Shown piece after piece: positions 13,001-22,570 of a stretch of DNA of 64,000 nt. Made by a program: the position numbers and the translations under genes. The DNA is from Ctenosaura bakeri (Eukaryota > Chordata > Lepidosauria > Squamata > Iguanidae): contig CAOLHI010000024.1 in assembly GCA_948474755.1 (NCBI GenBank), positions 434,001-498,000 on the forward strand, in the 5' to 3' direction. Below the pieces are notes generated by a model that was not told the origin of the DNA, made no database searches, and worked only from the letters and a program-made list of their open reading frames with translations. Numbering within the stretch: position 1 is the stretch's first letter; the number at the start of each line of letters is the position of its first letter.

Positions 13001-14002
13001 GCAGACCAACATACCCAGTTCCTTAAGCCACTTCTCATAGGGTATGGCTTCCAGACCCTTCACCATTTTGGTCACCCTCCTCTGGACACTCTCCAGCTTG
13101 TCCTTCTTGAAATGAGGTACCCAGAAGGACACAGTATTCCAGATGAGGTCTAAGCAAAGCAGAATAGAGTGGTACCGTTACCTCCCTTGATCTAGACACC
13201 ATACTCATATTGATGCAACCAAGAATCGCATTGGCTTTCTTGGCTGCCATGTCACACTGCTGACTCATATTCAGCTTGTGGTTCCCCAAGACTCCTAGAT
13301 TCCTTTCACACGTATTGTTATCCAGCCACGTGACCCCCATCCTATATTTGTGCATTCCATTTTTTCTGCCTTAGTTAACTGGACTCCATGTGCTAGGGAA
13401 TCTGTGTCACTCAAAATCCTCCCTGTAGCTCCATGTCCTCTGGGTGTGCTGTTATGTTTGCATCTTTCCCAATTACATAATACATACAAATTGGGTGCTC
13501 TAGCAGTATAGAACTAAAATGGTCCTTGCAGTGTGATTTGCTTTCCTAATCTAAATCATATCTTGGGAGCAGAAATGCTAATAATGCTTGCTGTGTTCTT
13601 TCTAAAATAAAATTTCCTTCAAGTTCCATGCTCATAAAGTGTTTTAAAGATAAATTGTGACATTTAAATATCATACAGTCCAGGAGGCAACTGGAAATAT
13701 GTGCTTATGAATATAGTGAATTGCCTGAAAATGTTCTTTAAATTCTGAATTCAGTGTCCTTATACTGTCCTAACTAGATTCCAGGATAAATGTGATTACA
13801 TATTGTTGCATCTTAAAGCATCTTTTGGTTATATTTCATATTAATAGTTTAGCTCATGGGGTTGTTGCTTGTTATGTTTACAGATGATGATGATGACCGT
13901 TTGTCTCAGCTCTCTGCTCGATCTGCTGCATCTAGTTCCCTTGCATCTCAGGTTCTAGAACGAGCTCAGAGGAGAAAAGAGAACTTCTGGGGCAAAATGT
14001 GA
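3898..14002 (+). CDS. MDM1: MDM1 nuclear protein, C-terminal half (last seven coding exons)
   Basis: Seven exons can be joined in frame: 3898-4073, 5154-5435, 6964-7106, 7214-7347, 7924-8176, 9058-9126 and 13884-14002. They total 1176 nt, which is 391 residues plus a stop, about the C-terminal half of a protein that is roughly 700 residues in mammals. All introns have AG acceptors and GT donors and the phases agree at every joint. The product matches MDM1: it opens with VKELREKAEAYRQR and THFSRDHLNQIL, continues with GRLPTPELRALGGAQRTH and a RIQGTLRNPEFQHN block, and ends with RLSQLSARSAASS and a terminal KENFWGKM. MDM1 is known as a microtubule-binding centriole and cilium protein that restrains centriole duplication. 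The N-terminal exons, including most of the family's repeated microtubule-binding motifs, lie left of the window. An acidic run (GGGGEEEEKEN) and a DDDDD stretch are the only compositional oddities. IL22 follows on the same strand, as in other tetrapods. Confidence 0.95.
5154..5435 (+). CDS. MDM1: MDM1 coding exon (second in window)
   Basis: The acceptor is tataaag before 5154 and the donor is gtaaat at 5436. The 282-nt exon encodes a divergent linker followed by LPVKRRLVWDEP, which aligns with IPVRRRLAWD in mammalian MDM1. It ends in an acidic, low-complexity tail (GGGGEEEEKENKQESEE). If the intron were retained, translation would stop at the TAA overlapping the donor. Confidence 0.9.
6397..6416. 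repeat. (GATA)n microsatellite
   Basis: Five tandem GATA units in the MDM1 intron between the 5154 and 6964 exons. Confidence 0.8.
6964..7106 (+). CDS. MDM1: MDM1 coding exon (third in window)
   Basis: The acceptor is tttttcag before 6964 and the donor is gtaaaa at 7107. The exon encodes GRLPTPELRALGGAQRTH followed by LDLTTPAT, a strongly conserved MDM1 block. The exon is 143 nt long. Confidence 0.93.
7214..7347 (+). CDS. MDM1: MDM1 coding exon (fourth in window)
   Basis: The acceptor is tatttag before 7214 and the donor is gtaaga at 7348. The exon encodes GAVLVSPPKVKSSSS and then a basic, serine-rich stretch ending KRKSNM. GGAVLVSPSK is found at the same position in mammalian MDM1. It is separated from the preceding exon by only 107 bp. 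Confidence 0.9.
7924..8176 (+). CDS. MDM1: MDM1 coding exon (fifth in window)
   Basis: The acceptor is tattccag before 7924. The donor at 8177 is gttggt, a weak match to consensus. The exon encodes SPAAGLKTLDSLPLR and SYWSPSCRIQGTLRNPEFQHN, both matching MDM1. Reading through the weak donor would add a few residues and then a stop at about 8193, so an intron-retention isoform is conceivable. Confidence 0.9.
8626..8812 (-). mobile_element. tRNA-headed SINE in MDM1 intron
   Basis: Read on the minus strand, it has a tRNA-like head with a B-box-like segment (gagttcagttccccgctc), then aaacccagtgggtgaccttg, then a tail with gtttgccttagggtcacc and ataagctggaaacgacctg. The same family occurs near 39784, 51067, 55296 and 57107. 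Confidence 0.75.
9058..9126 (+). CDS. MDM1: MDM1 coding exon (sixth in window)
   Basis: A 69-nt exon between acceptor gctttag and donor gtattt. It encodes GNVASPRRSWLQLPLQERNY and then NDE, corresponding to the mammalian NNLQLPQHEAFNDEDED region. Its phases (2 nt in, 1 nt out) are required to link the exons on both sides, which supports it despite its small size. Confidence 0.85.
9697..10893. mobile_element. Degenerate hAT-like DNA transposon
   Basis: The terminal sequences catagatggacaatatgttacc (left) and the reverse complement of gaggtacaccttccatacccctg (right) can be paired as imperfect inverted repeats. They are flanked by agctaaac (9689-9696) and tgctaaaa (10894-10901), sharing gctaaa, which fits a decayed 8-bp hAT duplication. 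No transposase ORF was seen. Confidence 0.45.
10946..11192 (+). mobile_element. CR1 LINE 3' end
   Basis: It encodes the end of CR1 ORF2 (LQERRFHLNLRKNFLTVRAV, RQWNMLPWSVVESPSLEVF, KQRLDGHLLGML) followed by the typical CR1 3' UTR and terminal tctatgattctatgaa. It is 5'-truncated, as most CR1 copies are. Confidence 0.88.
12300..12440 (+). mobile_element. LINE 3' tail with (GAAT)n
   Basis: The sequence ends with ttgtgagccacaatattggg, then agaaaggcaggatattaaatg, then about five GAAT units. This matches the common LINE tail (gccttgagtg, gagaaaggcgggatataaat) ending in a short tandem repeat. Confidence 0.6.
12639..13475 (-). mobile_element. CR1 LINE 3' half
   Basis: On the minus strand it encodes CR1 ORF2 C-terminal residues (LGVLGNHKLNMSQQCDMAA, KLQEKRFHLNLWKNFLTVRV) in two frames and ends with the CR1 3' end at catagaatcatggaatg on the + strand. 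Frameshifts and stops show that it is dead. It lies in the last MDM1 intron, opposite in orientation to the 10946 copy. Confidence 0.88.
13884..14002 (+). CDS. MDM1: MDM1 last coding exon and stop
   Basis: The acceptor is gtttacag before 13884. The exon encodes DDDDRLSQLSARSAASSS, then LASQVLERAQRRKENFWGKM and a TGA stop at 14000-14002. The FWGK terminus is characteristic of MDM1. The preceding intron is about 4.8 kb and filled with transposon remains. Confidence 0.95.
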
Positions 14003-15420
14003 TTCTGTCATCTTTGTAAAGTATTTTGAACTTGTGTATTTTAATATCAGTTTGTGAAAATGATTCTCAGCTTTGTAAAGGAATCTGATTATAGAAAGCT
14101 CCGGGTATTTAGTCTTCTCTTTGTATTGGACAGGCAATGGGAATGCACAGCATTTCTTGTAATTCTACCTCAAAAAGTTGCAAAAGCCATTTTAATTTTT
14201 TTTTACCTATAAAAAAAACTTCACATGCAACATACAGAATTTAAAGGACTGAGTGACAGTTTTAAATTGACAGTATAGGAGAGAAATATGACCATACCGT
14301 AACATCTTCATTTTACCCCTATATCACAGCCAAGTAAGAGTAATCCCAAAAGAAAATGACACTTGAAGCAGCCTGTACCCTTCATTATTTTCTCAAGCAC
14401 ACTGCGAGATCATTCTGGCCTCTCCTCTTAGCAGTCCCTGAAATCAGAGAGCTCTGTTCCACTCAAATTTTTCACTAGCACTTTCTGCATTCTTTATGTT
14501 GTGATCCAGCACAGCCTTGGCACTTCATCAGGTCTACCAATCTATTTGCTGATACTTCATGGATAAACCTCACTTTGTTTAGTTGTTCAGCTTCCGATAA
14601 CAATAATGTTGATGTAACTCCCATTAATCTGTCTTAGTTATGCTGAATTATCTCAGTTTTCATGATGAAATTACTATGTGTAGTATATTGGCAGATGTTA
14701 CCTTCATGGCTTGACACCATGGCAACTTGTTTGTCTCTTGGACTGTCTACTTTGAGATTGCCCTCACTGTGCATGTCAAAGTCATGCCCAGTCCTCTTCA
14801 TCCATTAGTGCTATCATAACAAAGTTAATCTCAGTCCATCAGAGTGGCTTGAATATCTGAAGGACTTTGGCGGAATGCAGCACCCGTGTAGCATCTGAAC
14901 CTTATGTTTAATGATTCTTAATAATTTCGCAGAATGATAGGCTGTTGTAAATCTAGTTTGTTGTTTTGCTTCTGTCTCCAGATAACTTTTGAGTTTCGTG
15001 CATATGATCACTGTTAGCCTTATTAAAAATATCTTTGCTGATAATAAAGTTAGTTTTAAATCTTAGATATTATCACCATCATCACATAGATTACCTTTTA
15101 AGACTCCATCAATTGAAAGGACTGAATTATAACCATATAGTGACATCTTAATGTGTAGTTTTCTTCTAGATTACTAGTTTGGAGCTGTTGGCATTGGAAA
15201 ACAAATTTTAAAGTCAGAATGCCCAGGAAATTATTCTTTCCTCCCACTGATTATCCACAACACTTGATTAAATAAGTACAGTTTGTAAAGGAGTGATGGA
15301 ATTTTTATTAATTGTATAAAAAAAGAAAGTTGTATAATAATTTTAGTTTTGTACTTGTGTTTTAATAAAAAAAACAAGCTGTTTTTTGGTATACAATAAA
15401 TCCTCAATTGAAAATTGTCC
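14003..15420 (+). other. MDM1: MDM1 3' UTR with polyadenylation signals
   Basis: AT-rich sequence follows the MDM1 stop with no long ORF or clear transposon in it. AATAAA hexamers lie at 15043-15048, 15364-15369 and 15395-15400; the last two are close together and the most likely cleavage signals. The exact end is inferred, not seen. Confidence 0.6.
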
Positions 15421-16956
15421 TCTGTTTTTAATTAGGGGTAGGTATATCTGCATATTTTCCTCAATGTCACTTTCACATGTTCTTCTCAGCGTTCCAATTC
15501 ACACTTGAATCCATTCTCTCCCAATATCTATTCAGATTTGGGTCATCCCTCAAAATAAATATTTAAATGCATACTTTGATACATTTAAATTGCCAAGAAC
15601 TGTACTGTACCATTGAGCAAAATCAAATCAGATGGAACAGTGGAGTTCCAATCTACAAATTTATCCAGGAGGCTGAGGTCACCATTTTTATCAGAAATTG
15701 CAAAGATCCAGTTCCCTGTGCATCTTAAGCAATGTTCAAGAATAAAACACTGAATGTTTAAAACTCTTTTTCAGAATCATTTAATAAAATAAAGAACACT
15801 GCTAAGCCATTAAATCTGGTCTTTACTCAAACTGGAAGTAAATGTTATTTTTTTTTCTCTCTCTCGTATATATATTGTGAACCTGATTAGCCATGATTCT
15901 GTCCAGCTCAAATGAGAAATTTCCATTTTAAAAGGATCCAGTTTCCATTTTGTGATCTTGCAGGGCCAGCATATGTAGCATTTCCTTATTTGGTTTTGTC
16001 ATTTCATGTTAGAGAAAATCTATGCTTTGATCAAAATAATTGTCCTTATGAACAAGATTACAGTGTGGACTCATCCTGATTGCATAGTATTTTAGAGAAT
16101 CTCCTTGAGATGCCATTTCATCAGTAGCCAGAGCCAGCACCACAAATCTATATAGAGAGCTTCAAAACAAATAGAAAATGTTTGCAAATAAAGGAACGTA
16201 AAATATTGATGTTTGTGACTACCACAGCAAATCTCCATAGCGGAATTTGTAGAAATTCTGTGTGTTATTTTGTGTTCAGTCCCTTACTGTAGATGATGCT
16301 CAGTGAAGAAAATATTAAAATTTTCCCCTGACTTTTAAGTGACTGGAGCTTTGATTTCCTTTTTGTGTGTAATACTTATAGTAATTTCATTGACAAAGCA
16401 ACCATACATAGATCTAGCAGGCAATGAACTCAAAAGGTCTTCCTCTAAGCTAAAACAGGAGTATAGGGCTTCCCCCCAATGATTTTTCATAAGTCATTGT
16501 CTAGCAGATGTCACATTGCAGGAAATAACAAAATGCCAGTACAACTGAATTTGTCTCAACAGCTGAATAAGTAGGTCATTAAATGCAGTTTTGCTACGTT
16601 TTGAGACATGTTTTATGGTAAAAATTGAAAGGCATTGTATGAAGCACAGAGTTCCTACACATATACTTTGCTTTGTGTGCAATGTGGTCAATGAATCATC
16701 TGTTTTGAGACAGATGAAAATGAGGCTACTAGCATTTATCGATCTGTCTGCTTCTTACACATTAAACTGATTTCATGAATATATCCTTACATTGGCATGT
16801 CCAACCATTGGTTCATCATGTTCAGCATTGTCTACAGCAGCTTTCCCTAACCTTTTGTTTTCTTGTTGGATTCCAACTTGTACTGTGCAATTTGTGCAGC
16901 CCAAGGATGTGGACAGGGTCCTTGGAATGGCCAGAACCATCACATATGTATTAGAC
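15421..16956. other. Intergenic sequence, nothing recognised
   Basis: AT-rich sequence downstream of MDM1. No exon, RNA gene or classifiable repeat was seen; the small ORFs in it have no recognisable features. Confidence 0.5.
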
Positions 16957-17167
16957 CAGCTGTTCTTAACTTTTCCTTTACCATGGACCCACTTTAAAAA
17001 ATCTTTAGTTGCTGCAGACCACCAAGACAAAGCTCAAGATTTAAAACCCTAAAGTGCACCAAATGTTTATTTACATTGCTCATCAAGGGTCTTCAAATTT
17101 GGAGAGAAGGGAGAAATAAGTAAACACATTCCTATTTCAATATTTTTATTGTAATGATTCCATACAA

Positions 17168-17204
<37 letters not shown>

Positions 17205-17361
17205 TTTTTTTTCATTTTAACTGTAAAAGCCCATAACATTCTTCAAGCCGTCACGAACCCCCTGTGGCATCTCAGGTTCATAAAATTCTTCAAGTTGTCA
17301 CGGACTTCCCATGGCATCATGGCCCCCCAGGGATCCATGGGCCACAAGTTAAGAACCATTG
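16957..17361. mobile_element. Non-autonomous hAT element with TSD
   Basis: Left end cagctgttcttaacttttcc and the reverse complement of the right end, caatggttcttaacttgtgg, form a hAT-type terminal inverted repeat close to CAGTGGTTCTTAAC. Flanking 8-mers tattagac (16949-16956) and ttctagac (17362-17369) match at six positions. A (TTTC)n tract lies inside. It has no coding capacity. Confidence 0.8.
17171..17210. repeat. (TTTC)n microsatellite within hAT element
   Basis: About nine TTTC units followed by a T run, inside the 405-bp hAT element. Confidence 0.85.
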
Positions 17362-17457
17362 TTCTAGACCCTTGTCCTCCCTGGCTTATTAAACAGGACA
17401 GAGGAGAGCTAGCTAAGCGGGGAAGTGATTAATGTTTCCTTATGACTTTGAAAAAAC

Positions 17458-17692
17458 CTTTCCTGGATCTTACTATATCGGTCAATTACAAGCCAGTCTC
17501 CAATAGTCCATTTTTGGGCAAGGTATTGGAGTATGTGGTGGCTTTGTAACACCAGGCATTCCTGAATGAGACAGATTGTCTAAATCTATCTCGGTCTGGT
17601 TTCAAGCCTGGTTATGTGATAGAGATAAATTTGATTGCCTTAGTGGGAAGTGTGTCCCTGTTGGTTCTGCTGGACTTCTTGGTAGCTTGTTC
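17458..17692 (+). pseudogene. L2 LINE reverse-transcriptase fragment
   Basis: The + strand translates, with one in-frame stop, to VNYKPVSNSPFLGKVLEYVV, then FLNETDCLNLSRSGFKPGY and LLVLLDFL. This matches the N-terminal RT block of L2-type LINEs (NYRPVSNLPFLGKVLERVV, LNETDxxDPFQSGFRPGH). It is too decayed to function and too short for an ORF scan to flag. Confidence 0.75.
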
Positions 17693-18597
17693 TTCTTGCT
17701 TCTAGCAGGCCACAGGTAAATGAACTTGAGAAGTCAGGCAATTGGAGAAAACAAAAGCATTTCTTCCTCATGACAATCTTGCTTCAGGGTGCATCATTTT
17801 CTAGGGCAGTAGGACAGTTGGAGCTGCTGGGGAGCTTGTCTGTCAAAACTGCTTGAATGAGCTGCTCTATTGATTAGCAGGCTGTGTGGATGAAGAGGGA
17901 AAAAGCATGCACGTGGAAGCAATGCTGGGTTTGCAAACATGGGATAATATACATTATTTTGCTTCCAGAAAAATAGATGGCAATGCCAATGGCTGATTTT
18001 TTAATGATTTATTTTTATTGAATTATAATTTACAAAAAATTAAAACATACATAAAATATCTAAATGGGTGAATCAATGAATGTGAGAAATGAAATATGAA
18101 AGCATATTTTATACATACATAATACATACATGCAAATATAATCAGGATCTCATATTCCATATATGGAGTAGAAGGTAAGATGTAACTAACAATACAAAAG
18201 AGAAAAAAAAGGAAAAACAAAAAAACAAAAAGTACATCAAAACATCAAAGAATGAAGGGGAGTTCCTTACCATACTTCCCTTCCCCTTTTTGTATCCAAC
18301 TCGAAATCTACTACATTACAACATCTTGACTACATGTTACTAAGACAAACAAATAATGACTTACTTTCTCTTCTCTGTTACGTGATGTAGTCATATATAT
18401 TTTAATCCTGGCTTATAAGTATAGTTTCCCATATTCTTTATTGCACTTAGTGAACTCAGGTCCAAACAACAGTTTCTTTAAAAAAAAAACACATTTTCTG
18501 TATTCTCCATCAATTTATTTGATTTATTAACCAGTTTTATAAACGTAGATTATAAATCTTAACATTACTAAGTCTCATGTGACCGATCTTAAGAGGT

Positions 18598-19027
18598 TTA
18601 TTCGTAAAATCCTACTATGGCGTACTCTCCCCACTTTTCCTTCCACAGGGGAGTTAGAATTTCCCATTCTTGTTTAAAAGTGCTCTTTGATTTATTTTCT
18701 AACATTAGCGTCAATTTGTCCATTTCAGCCAAGTCATATAGTTTAAACATCCAATCTTCCATTGGTGGTATATTTGTCTCTTTCCAATTTTTGGTGAATA
18801 TAATTCTGGCCACATATATCATATAGCATAATATTCTTGAATATTTGTTCCTTAATGTTGCATCTAAATTATCAAATATATTCAGTAAGTATACCTCTAG
18901 TGACATTGGAAACTTAATTTTTAAAAACTTTGTAATATGCTCATGAATTTGTGCCTAAAATTTTCTCACTTTTTTACATCGCCACCAAATATGAAAAAAA
19001 GACCCAATTTCTTGGCATTTCCAGCAT
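18598..19027 (-). pseudogene. L1 ORF2p C-terminal fragment
   Basis: On the minus strand it encodes KEKLAKCWKCQEIGSFFHIW and WRCKKVRKF (the CxxC...HxxxxC region near the end of L1 ORF2p), then, after a stop, about 100 residues ending GEYAIVGFYE. This is the part of ORF2p missing from the neighbouring + strand segment. Confidence 0.85.
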
Positions 19028-19043
19028 TTAGCAAGTTTTTCTT

Positions 19044-19337
19044 TTGAATCAAAAGAAATTTGTTTTGATTTCAATTGCTAAAACGAGAGACTTTTTGAAA
19101 AAACAGAAGGAAGACCTCGATAGACTAGGAGAATCACAATTGGGTCAAGAAGAGGAACTGAATAAATACACTCCACAATCAACACAAATGCTAGAATCAG
19201 CACAAAGAAAACAAAAATTAGAAGGAGAAACCACAGAATTAGAGAAGGAAGAAGAAGAACTAGAAAAAGAACAACAAGAAGAACCAAACTCCCTACAAGA
19301 CTTGGAATTAGAAGAAGAGACAGAAGAGACTGAATAG
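19044..19337 (+). pseudogene. L1 ORF1p C-terminal fragment
   Basis: A 97-codon open stretch ending with a very acidic tail (ELEKEEEELEKEQQEE, LELEEETEETE) and followed 30 bp later by the ORF2 start, the position expected for the end of L1 ORF1. The SIAKTRDFLKKQKEDL segment resembles the end of an ORF1p C-terminal domain. Assignment rests mainly on position. Confidence 0.6.
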
Positions 19338-19366
19338 TAGTTATCTTTACCTAACAGTGAACAAAA

Positions 19367-19510
19367 ATGAAATTAAAAATTCTCTTCTGGAATGTTCGAG
19401 GTATAGATTCCCCTTACAAAAGAAAATGCATTTTCCATCAATTAGAAAAATTGAATTTAGATATAACAGCATTGCAGGAAACCCATATCAAAAATAAAGA
19501 TTTTAAATAG
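19367..19510 (+). pseudogene. L1 ORF2p endonuclease start, prematurely stopped
   Basis: The ORF begins MKLKILFWNVRGIDSPYKRK and includes LDITALQETHIKNKDFK before a TAG. WNVRG and LQETH are the first two conserved blocks of the APE-type endonuclease. Decayed endonuclease sequence (GKKRGVIIFVNN) continues past the stop. Confidence 0.85.
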
Positions 19511-19640
19511 ATCAGGAATCCCAAATTAGGACAAGCTTTTTCATCATCAATAGGAAAAAAAAGGGAGTAATCATTTTTGTGAATAATAAATACGAATTTT
19601 TAGCGATAATCTAAGACATTACACAGCAGTAGAAGTAACA

Positions 19641-20984
19641 GTGATAGATCTTAAATTACTGAGCGTTGCAGTTTATGCCCTGTTAGAAAATAAAAATAAA
19701 TTCTATCAAAACCTATTGGAAAAAATACTAGACTTGGATAATTATAAGATAAACATATTAAATTATTTAAATAAAAAAAAAAGAAATAATTCATTAATCC
19801 GGGGCACTAAAATACAAGAACATGAATTTAAGGTCAAAGCATACGCAGATGATTTAGTTATAATTTTAGAAGACCCCTTTAGTAGTATTAAGGCACTCTT
19901 AGAATTGTTAAAACAATTTGGTGAAGTGGCGGGTTTTAAAGTAAATAAAAAGAAATCATTGATGATCACTAAAAATATTTCTCATACTCAAGAATCTGAA
20001 CTAGCAGAAATCTCAGGCTTTAAGATAACTAAAAAAGCAAAATACCTAGGTATAATAATAACAAAAAATAATTCTGAGCTCTTTGATAATAATTACAAAA
20101 AAATTTGGAATGAAATAATAAAAGAACTGAGAAATTGGAATAAACTAAGTCTTTCCCTTTTAGGAAGAATAGCCACAATAAAAATGAATGTCTTACCCAG
20201 ATTGATGGTTCTTTTTCAAAATTTACCAATATTAACAAATGAAAAGCCATTTAAAATCTGGGATCAAGAATTATGTAAATTCATCTGGAATGGGAAAAAA
20301 CCCAGAATCAAAATGAAATATCTAAAAGAGGTAAAAGAAAAAGGGGGACTGAATCTACCAGATTTAAAACTTTATTATGATGCTTCCTCCCTAATATGGC
20401 CTGCTGAGTGGATTACTTTATCTAATTCAAGACTATTGAATTTGGAAGGATTTAATCTCTATTACGGATGGCATGCATACCTATGGTATGAAAAACATAG
20501 GATCAATAAAAAATTTATGGATCATTATGTTAGAAGAGCAATTCTTAAGATCTGGTTAAAAGTTAGAAATAAGTTATATCGACGGTTCCCCTATTGGGTT
20601 TCCCCCCATGAAGAATTTTTTAGATTAGAAATAATACAAATGAAAGACTGGGTTACATATGACTACACAATACATTGGCTCCTATATAGACAACTGGTAG
20701 AAAAATATAAAATGGATAATAAAAACACAGGAATATCATTAGAAGAAACTGAATTTGATAAAATAATGAAACCAGGAACAAAATGCCTGCCAAGTAAAAT
20801 TTATAAAATTCTTTTAAATTTGGAATTGGAAAAAGAAACTGTAAAGGATAATATGATAAAATGGGCTCAAGATGTAGGATACTCAGTTACATTAGAACAA
20901 TGGGAAAATGCCTGGAAAATAAATCAAAAATTTATGAGAAGCTACAATTTAAGGGAAAAATTTATTAAGATGTTCTACAGATAG
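19641..20984 (+). pseudogene. L1 ORF2p, internally deleted (endonuclease end joined to RT)
   Basis: A 447-codon open frame. The first ~35 residues resemble endonuclease sequence (VAVYALLENKNKFYQNLLEK). It then jumps to RT just before the catalytic AYADDLVI block, continuing with GFKVNKKKS, KYLGIIITKNNSELF, LSLLGRIATIKMNVLPR and GGLNLPDLKLYY. The remainder of the endonuclease and RT blocks 0-4 are missing, so roughly 1 kb or more of ORF2 was lost. The frame is open, but only one of the usual RT catalytic blocks remains, so it cannot encode an active RT. The stop at 20982-20984 interrupts the ORF just before the C-terminal knuckle. Confidence 0.9.
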
Positions 20985-21189
20985 TACTTAACCCCAATAG
21001 AAATTTCAAAAATGAGTAAAACAACAACGGCTGATTTTGACTTCTTACAAGTAGATGTAGAATATGTCTTTATCCAGAGGGATTTTGGGAATGCTCAGAA
21101 TTCCTTATTCTCAAGTCCCTCAAAATGTGGCTGACTTCTCATTATATCTGGACTATATCTAGATTTAAGAGAATTGTTTTTATAATCTT

Positions 21190-21235
21190 CTCTGATATCT
21201 TATGAGGAAGGGCAGAATATAAATAATAAGAGAGA
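21190..21235 (+). mobile_element. LINE 3' tail fragment
   Basis: tatgaggaagggcagaatataaataataag matches the shared LINE 3' tail (gagaaaggcgggatataaataa) and is followed by an AG-rich run. Only the tail is recognisable. Confidence 0.4.
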
Positions 21236-21536
21236 GAGGAGGAGGAAAAGTAGTAAAGCTACTTGCTATTCCCGTGCTCCTACTATTGCTGTTCTTTTCT
21301 GATTGTATTCTCATTACAATTAGTTTCCCATTAGCTGCTAAGAGGGTCATCAATGGTTCTAACAAGGTGTGAGTGGATGATAAATTTTCCATTAGGATAA
21401 ATTCTGATGTAAAATTGTCTCATGGTTTTCCCTTTGAGTAATCAATCAATGGGTGTACTATTAAATCACAAAACATGCAGATATTATTTGACAAACAGAA
21501 AGGAAAATTTTAGACAGCATGCATGGGCTAGTAATG

Positions 21537-21552
21537 TGTGTGTGTGTGTGTG
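21537..21552. repeat. (TG)n microsatellite
   Basis: About eight TG units adjoining the 5S-derived SINE. Confidence 0.75.
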
Positions 21553-21575
21553 GGTAAGTGGATGTACTTTCAAGT

Positions 21576-21720
21576 CACCTGTTAAGTTATGAATTTCCCA
21601 GTTCCTTCTTCTGAAATATAGCCTACAGCACCTGGTATTCTTTATTGGTCTACTGTTCAAGTACTAATCGGAGCTGACCCTGCTTAGCTTCCAAGATCAG
21701 ATGGGATCCGGTGCCTTTAG
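21576..21720 (-). mobile_element. 5S rRNA-derived SINE
   Basis: The minus strand reads tgatcttggaagctaagcag, ggtcag, gattagtacttg, then gaataccaggtgctgtaggc. This follows the 3' two-thirds of 5S rRNA including the internal promoter region, and is a retroposed copy rather than a 5S gene because the 5' third is missing and the sequence is diverged. A related copy lies at 36374. Confidence 0.8.
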
Positions 21721-22297
21721 GATTTATTAAGGCCCTTTTGAGTTAGTAGTATATTTACATACTAATAAAACACTTTGATAATTTCATGGTCATGAGAGCC
21801 AGTCTTCTATAAACAAATCAGTGTTGTGTGGATACTTGTGAAAAGTGACTCAGAGTGGTTCAAACTGTTTTTTGTGATCTCCATGGACCTCTGTTAACAC
21901 TTTTAGAGGCAATTTGCATAATAGCTTAATTAGTTTGCAAAATCTGAATATAGTTTAAGTTTTTACCCTTTAGCTGTTGGCTAGTAATAGAGCCTTCACT
22001 GCACAATTGTCTTCACTCTCCTTACAAATCTCTTTCTAAGTAAATTTCAGGTGTGGGAGTTAACTTCAGGATTACTTAAACATTTCTTAATGAAAACGTT
22101 ACTAAGTAGGTCTATTTGTTGAATAAAACCAGGTAATATGGAGCTAATGTGTTTGCAGTTAAATGAAAGTGTTTTGCCATGAAGCTTAGGGTATTATCTT
22201 TGCCATTGCTGAGAATTTCTCATTCACATCCTGGCACAATGAACTGTTTTGGTGAATGTCTCAATGAGATACAGATGGACGGAGTGTCTGTGCTGTG

Positions 22298-22298
22298 G

Positions 22299-22329
<31 letters not shown>

Positions 22330-22570
22330 AATAATATTTATTTGTATCCCGCCTCTCCACATGGATCGAGGTGGCGAACAACATGAAATACATTATACAT
22401 TAAAAGACATTAAAAACATACCCAATCCTCCCCACTCACCAACCCACCTAAACCAACCCCTTAAAATACAGAGCAATTAACAATCCATCAATTACTATTA
22501 GCAAAACAGCAAGGCAATAGATGGGAGGCGATGGAAATGCTAGTCTGGGAAGGCCTGTCGGAAGAGATCA
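22298..22570 (-). mobile_element. L2 LINE 3' end with (ATC)n tail
   Basis: On the + strand, nine GAT units lead into tttatttgtatcccgcctct and the L2 3' UTR, ending in ggcctgtcggaagaga, the codons for the last ORF2 residues. It is about nine-tenths identical to 49814-50055, so both copies belong to one fairly young L2 subfamily that ends in a trinucleotide repeat. Confidence 0.88.

Larger units (their letters stand above)
18001..21028 (-). mobile_element. L1 LINE with twin-priming 5' inversion
   Basis: One L1 insertion in two opposed pieces. 19027 down to 18001 (minus) holds the ORF2 C-terminal zinc-knuckle region and 3' UTR. 19028-21028 (plus) holds the ORF1 end, ORF2 endonuclease start and RT to thumb. 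The two pieces meet in the protein order: the plus piece ends at ISKMSKTTT and the minus piece begins at KEKLAKCWKCQEIG. ggctgatttt occurs on both sides (17991-18000 and 21029-21038), a 10-bp target-site duplication. The A-rich tail is on the left, reading aataaatcattaa on the minus strand. Inversion of the 5' segment at a single breakpoint within one pair of duplications is the known signature of twin priming. Confidence 0.9.

Noticed and set aside
21576..21720. 5S rRNA gene
   Set aside because: The 5' third is missing and the sequence is diverged; it belongs to the SINE family with a 5S head.
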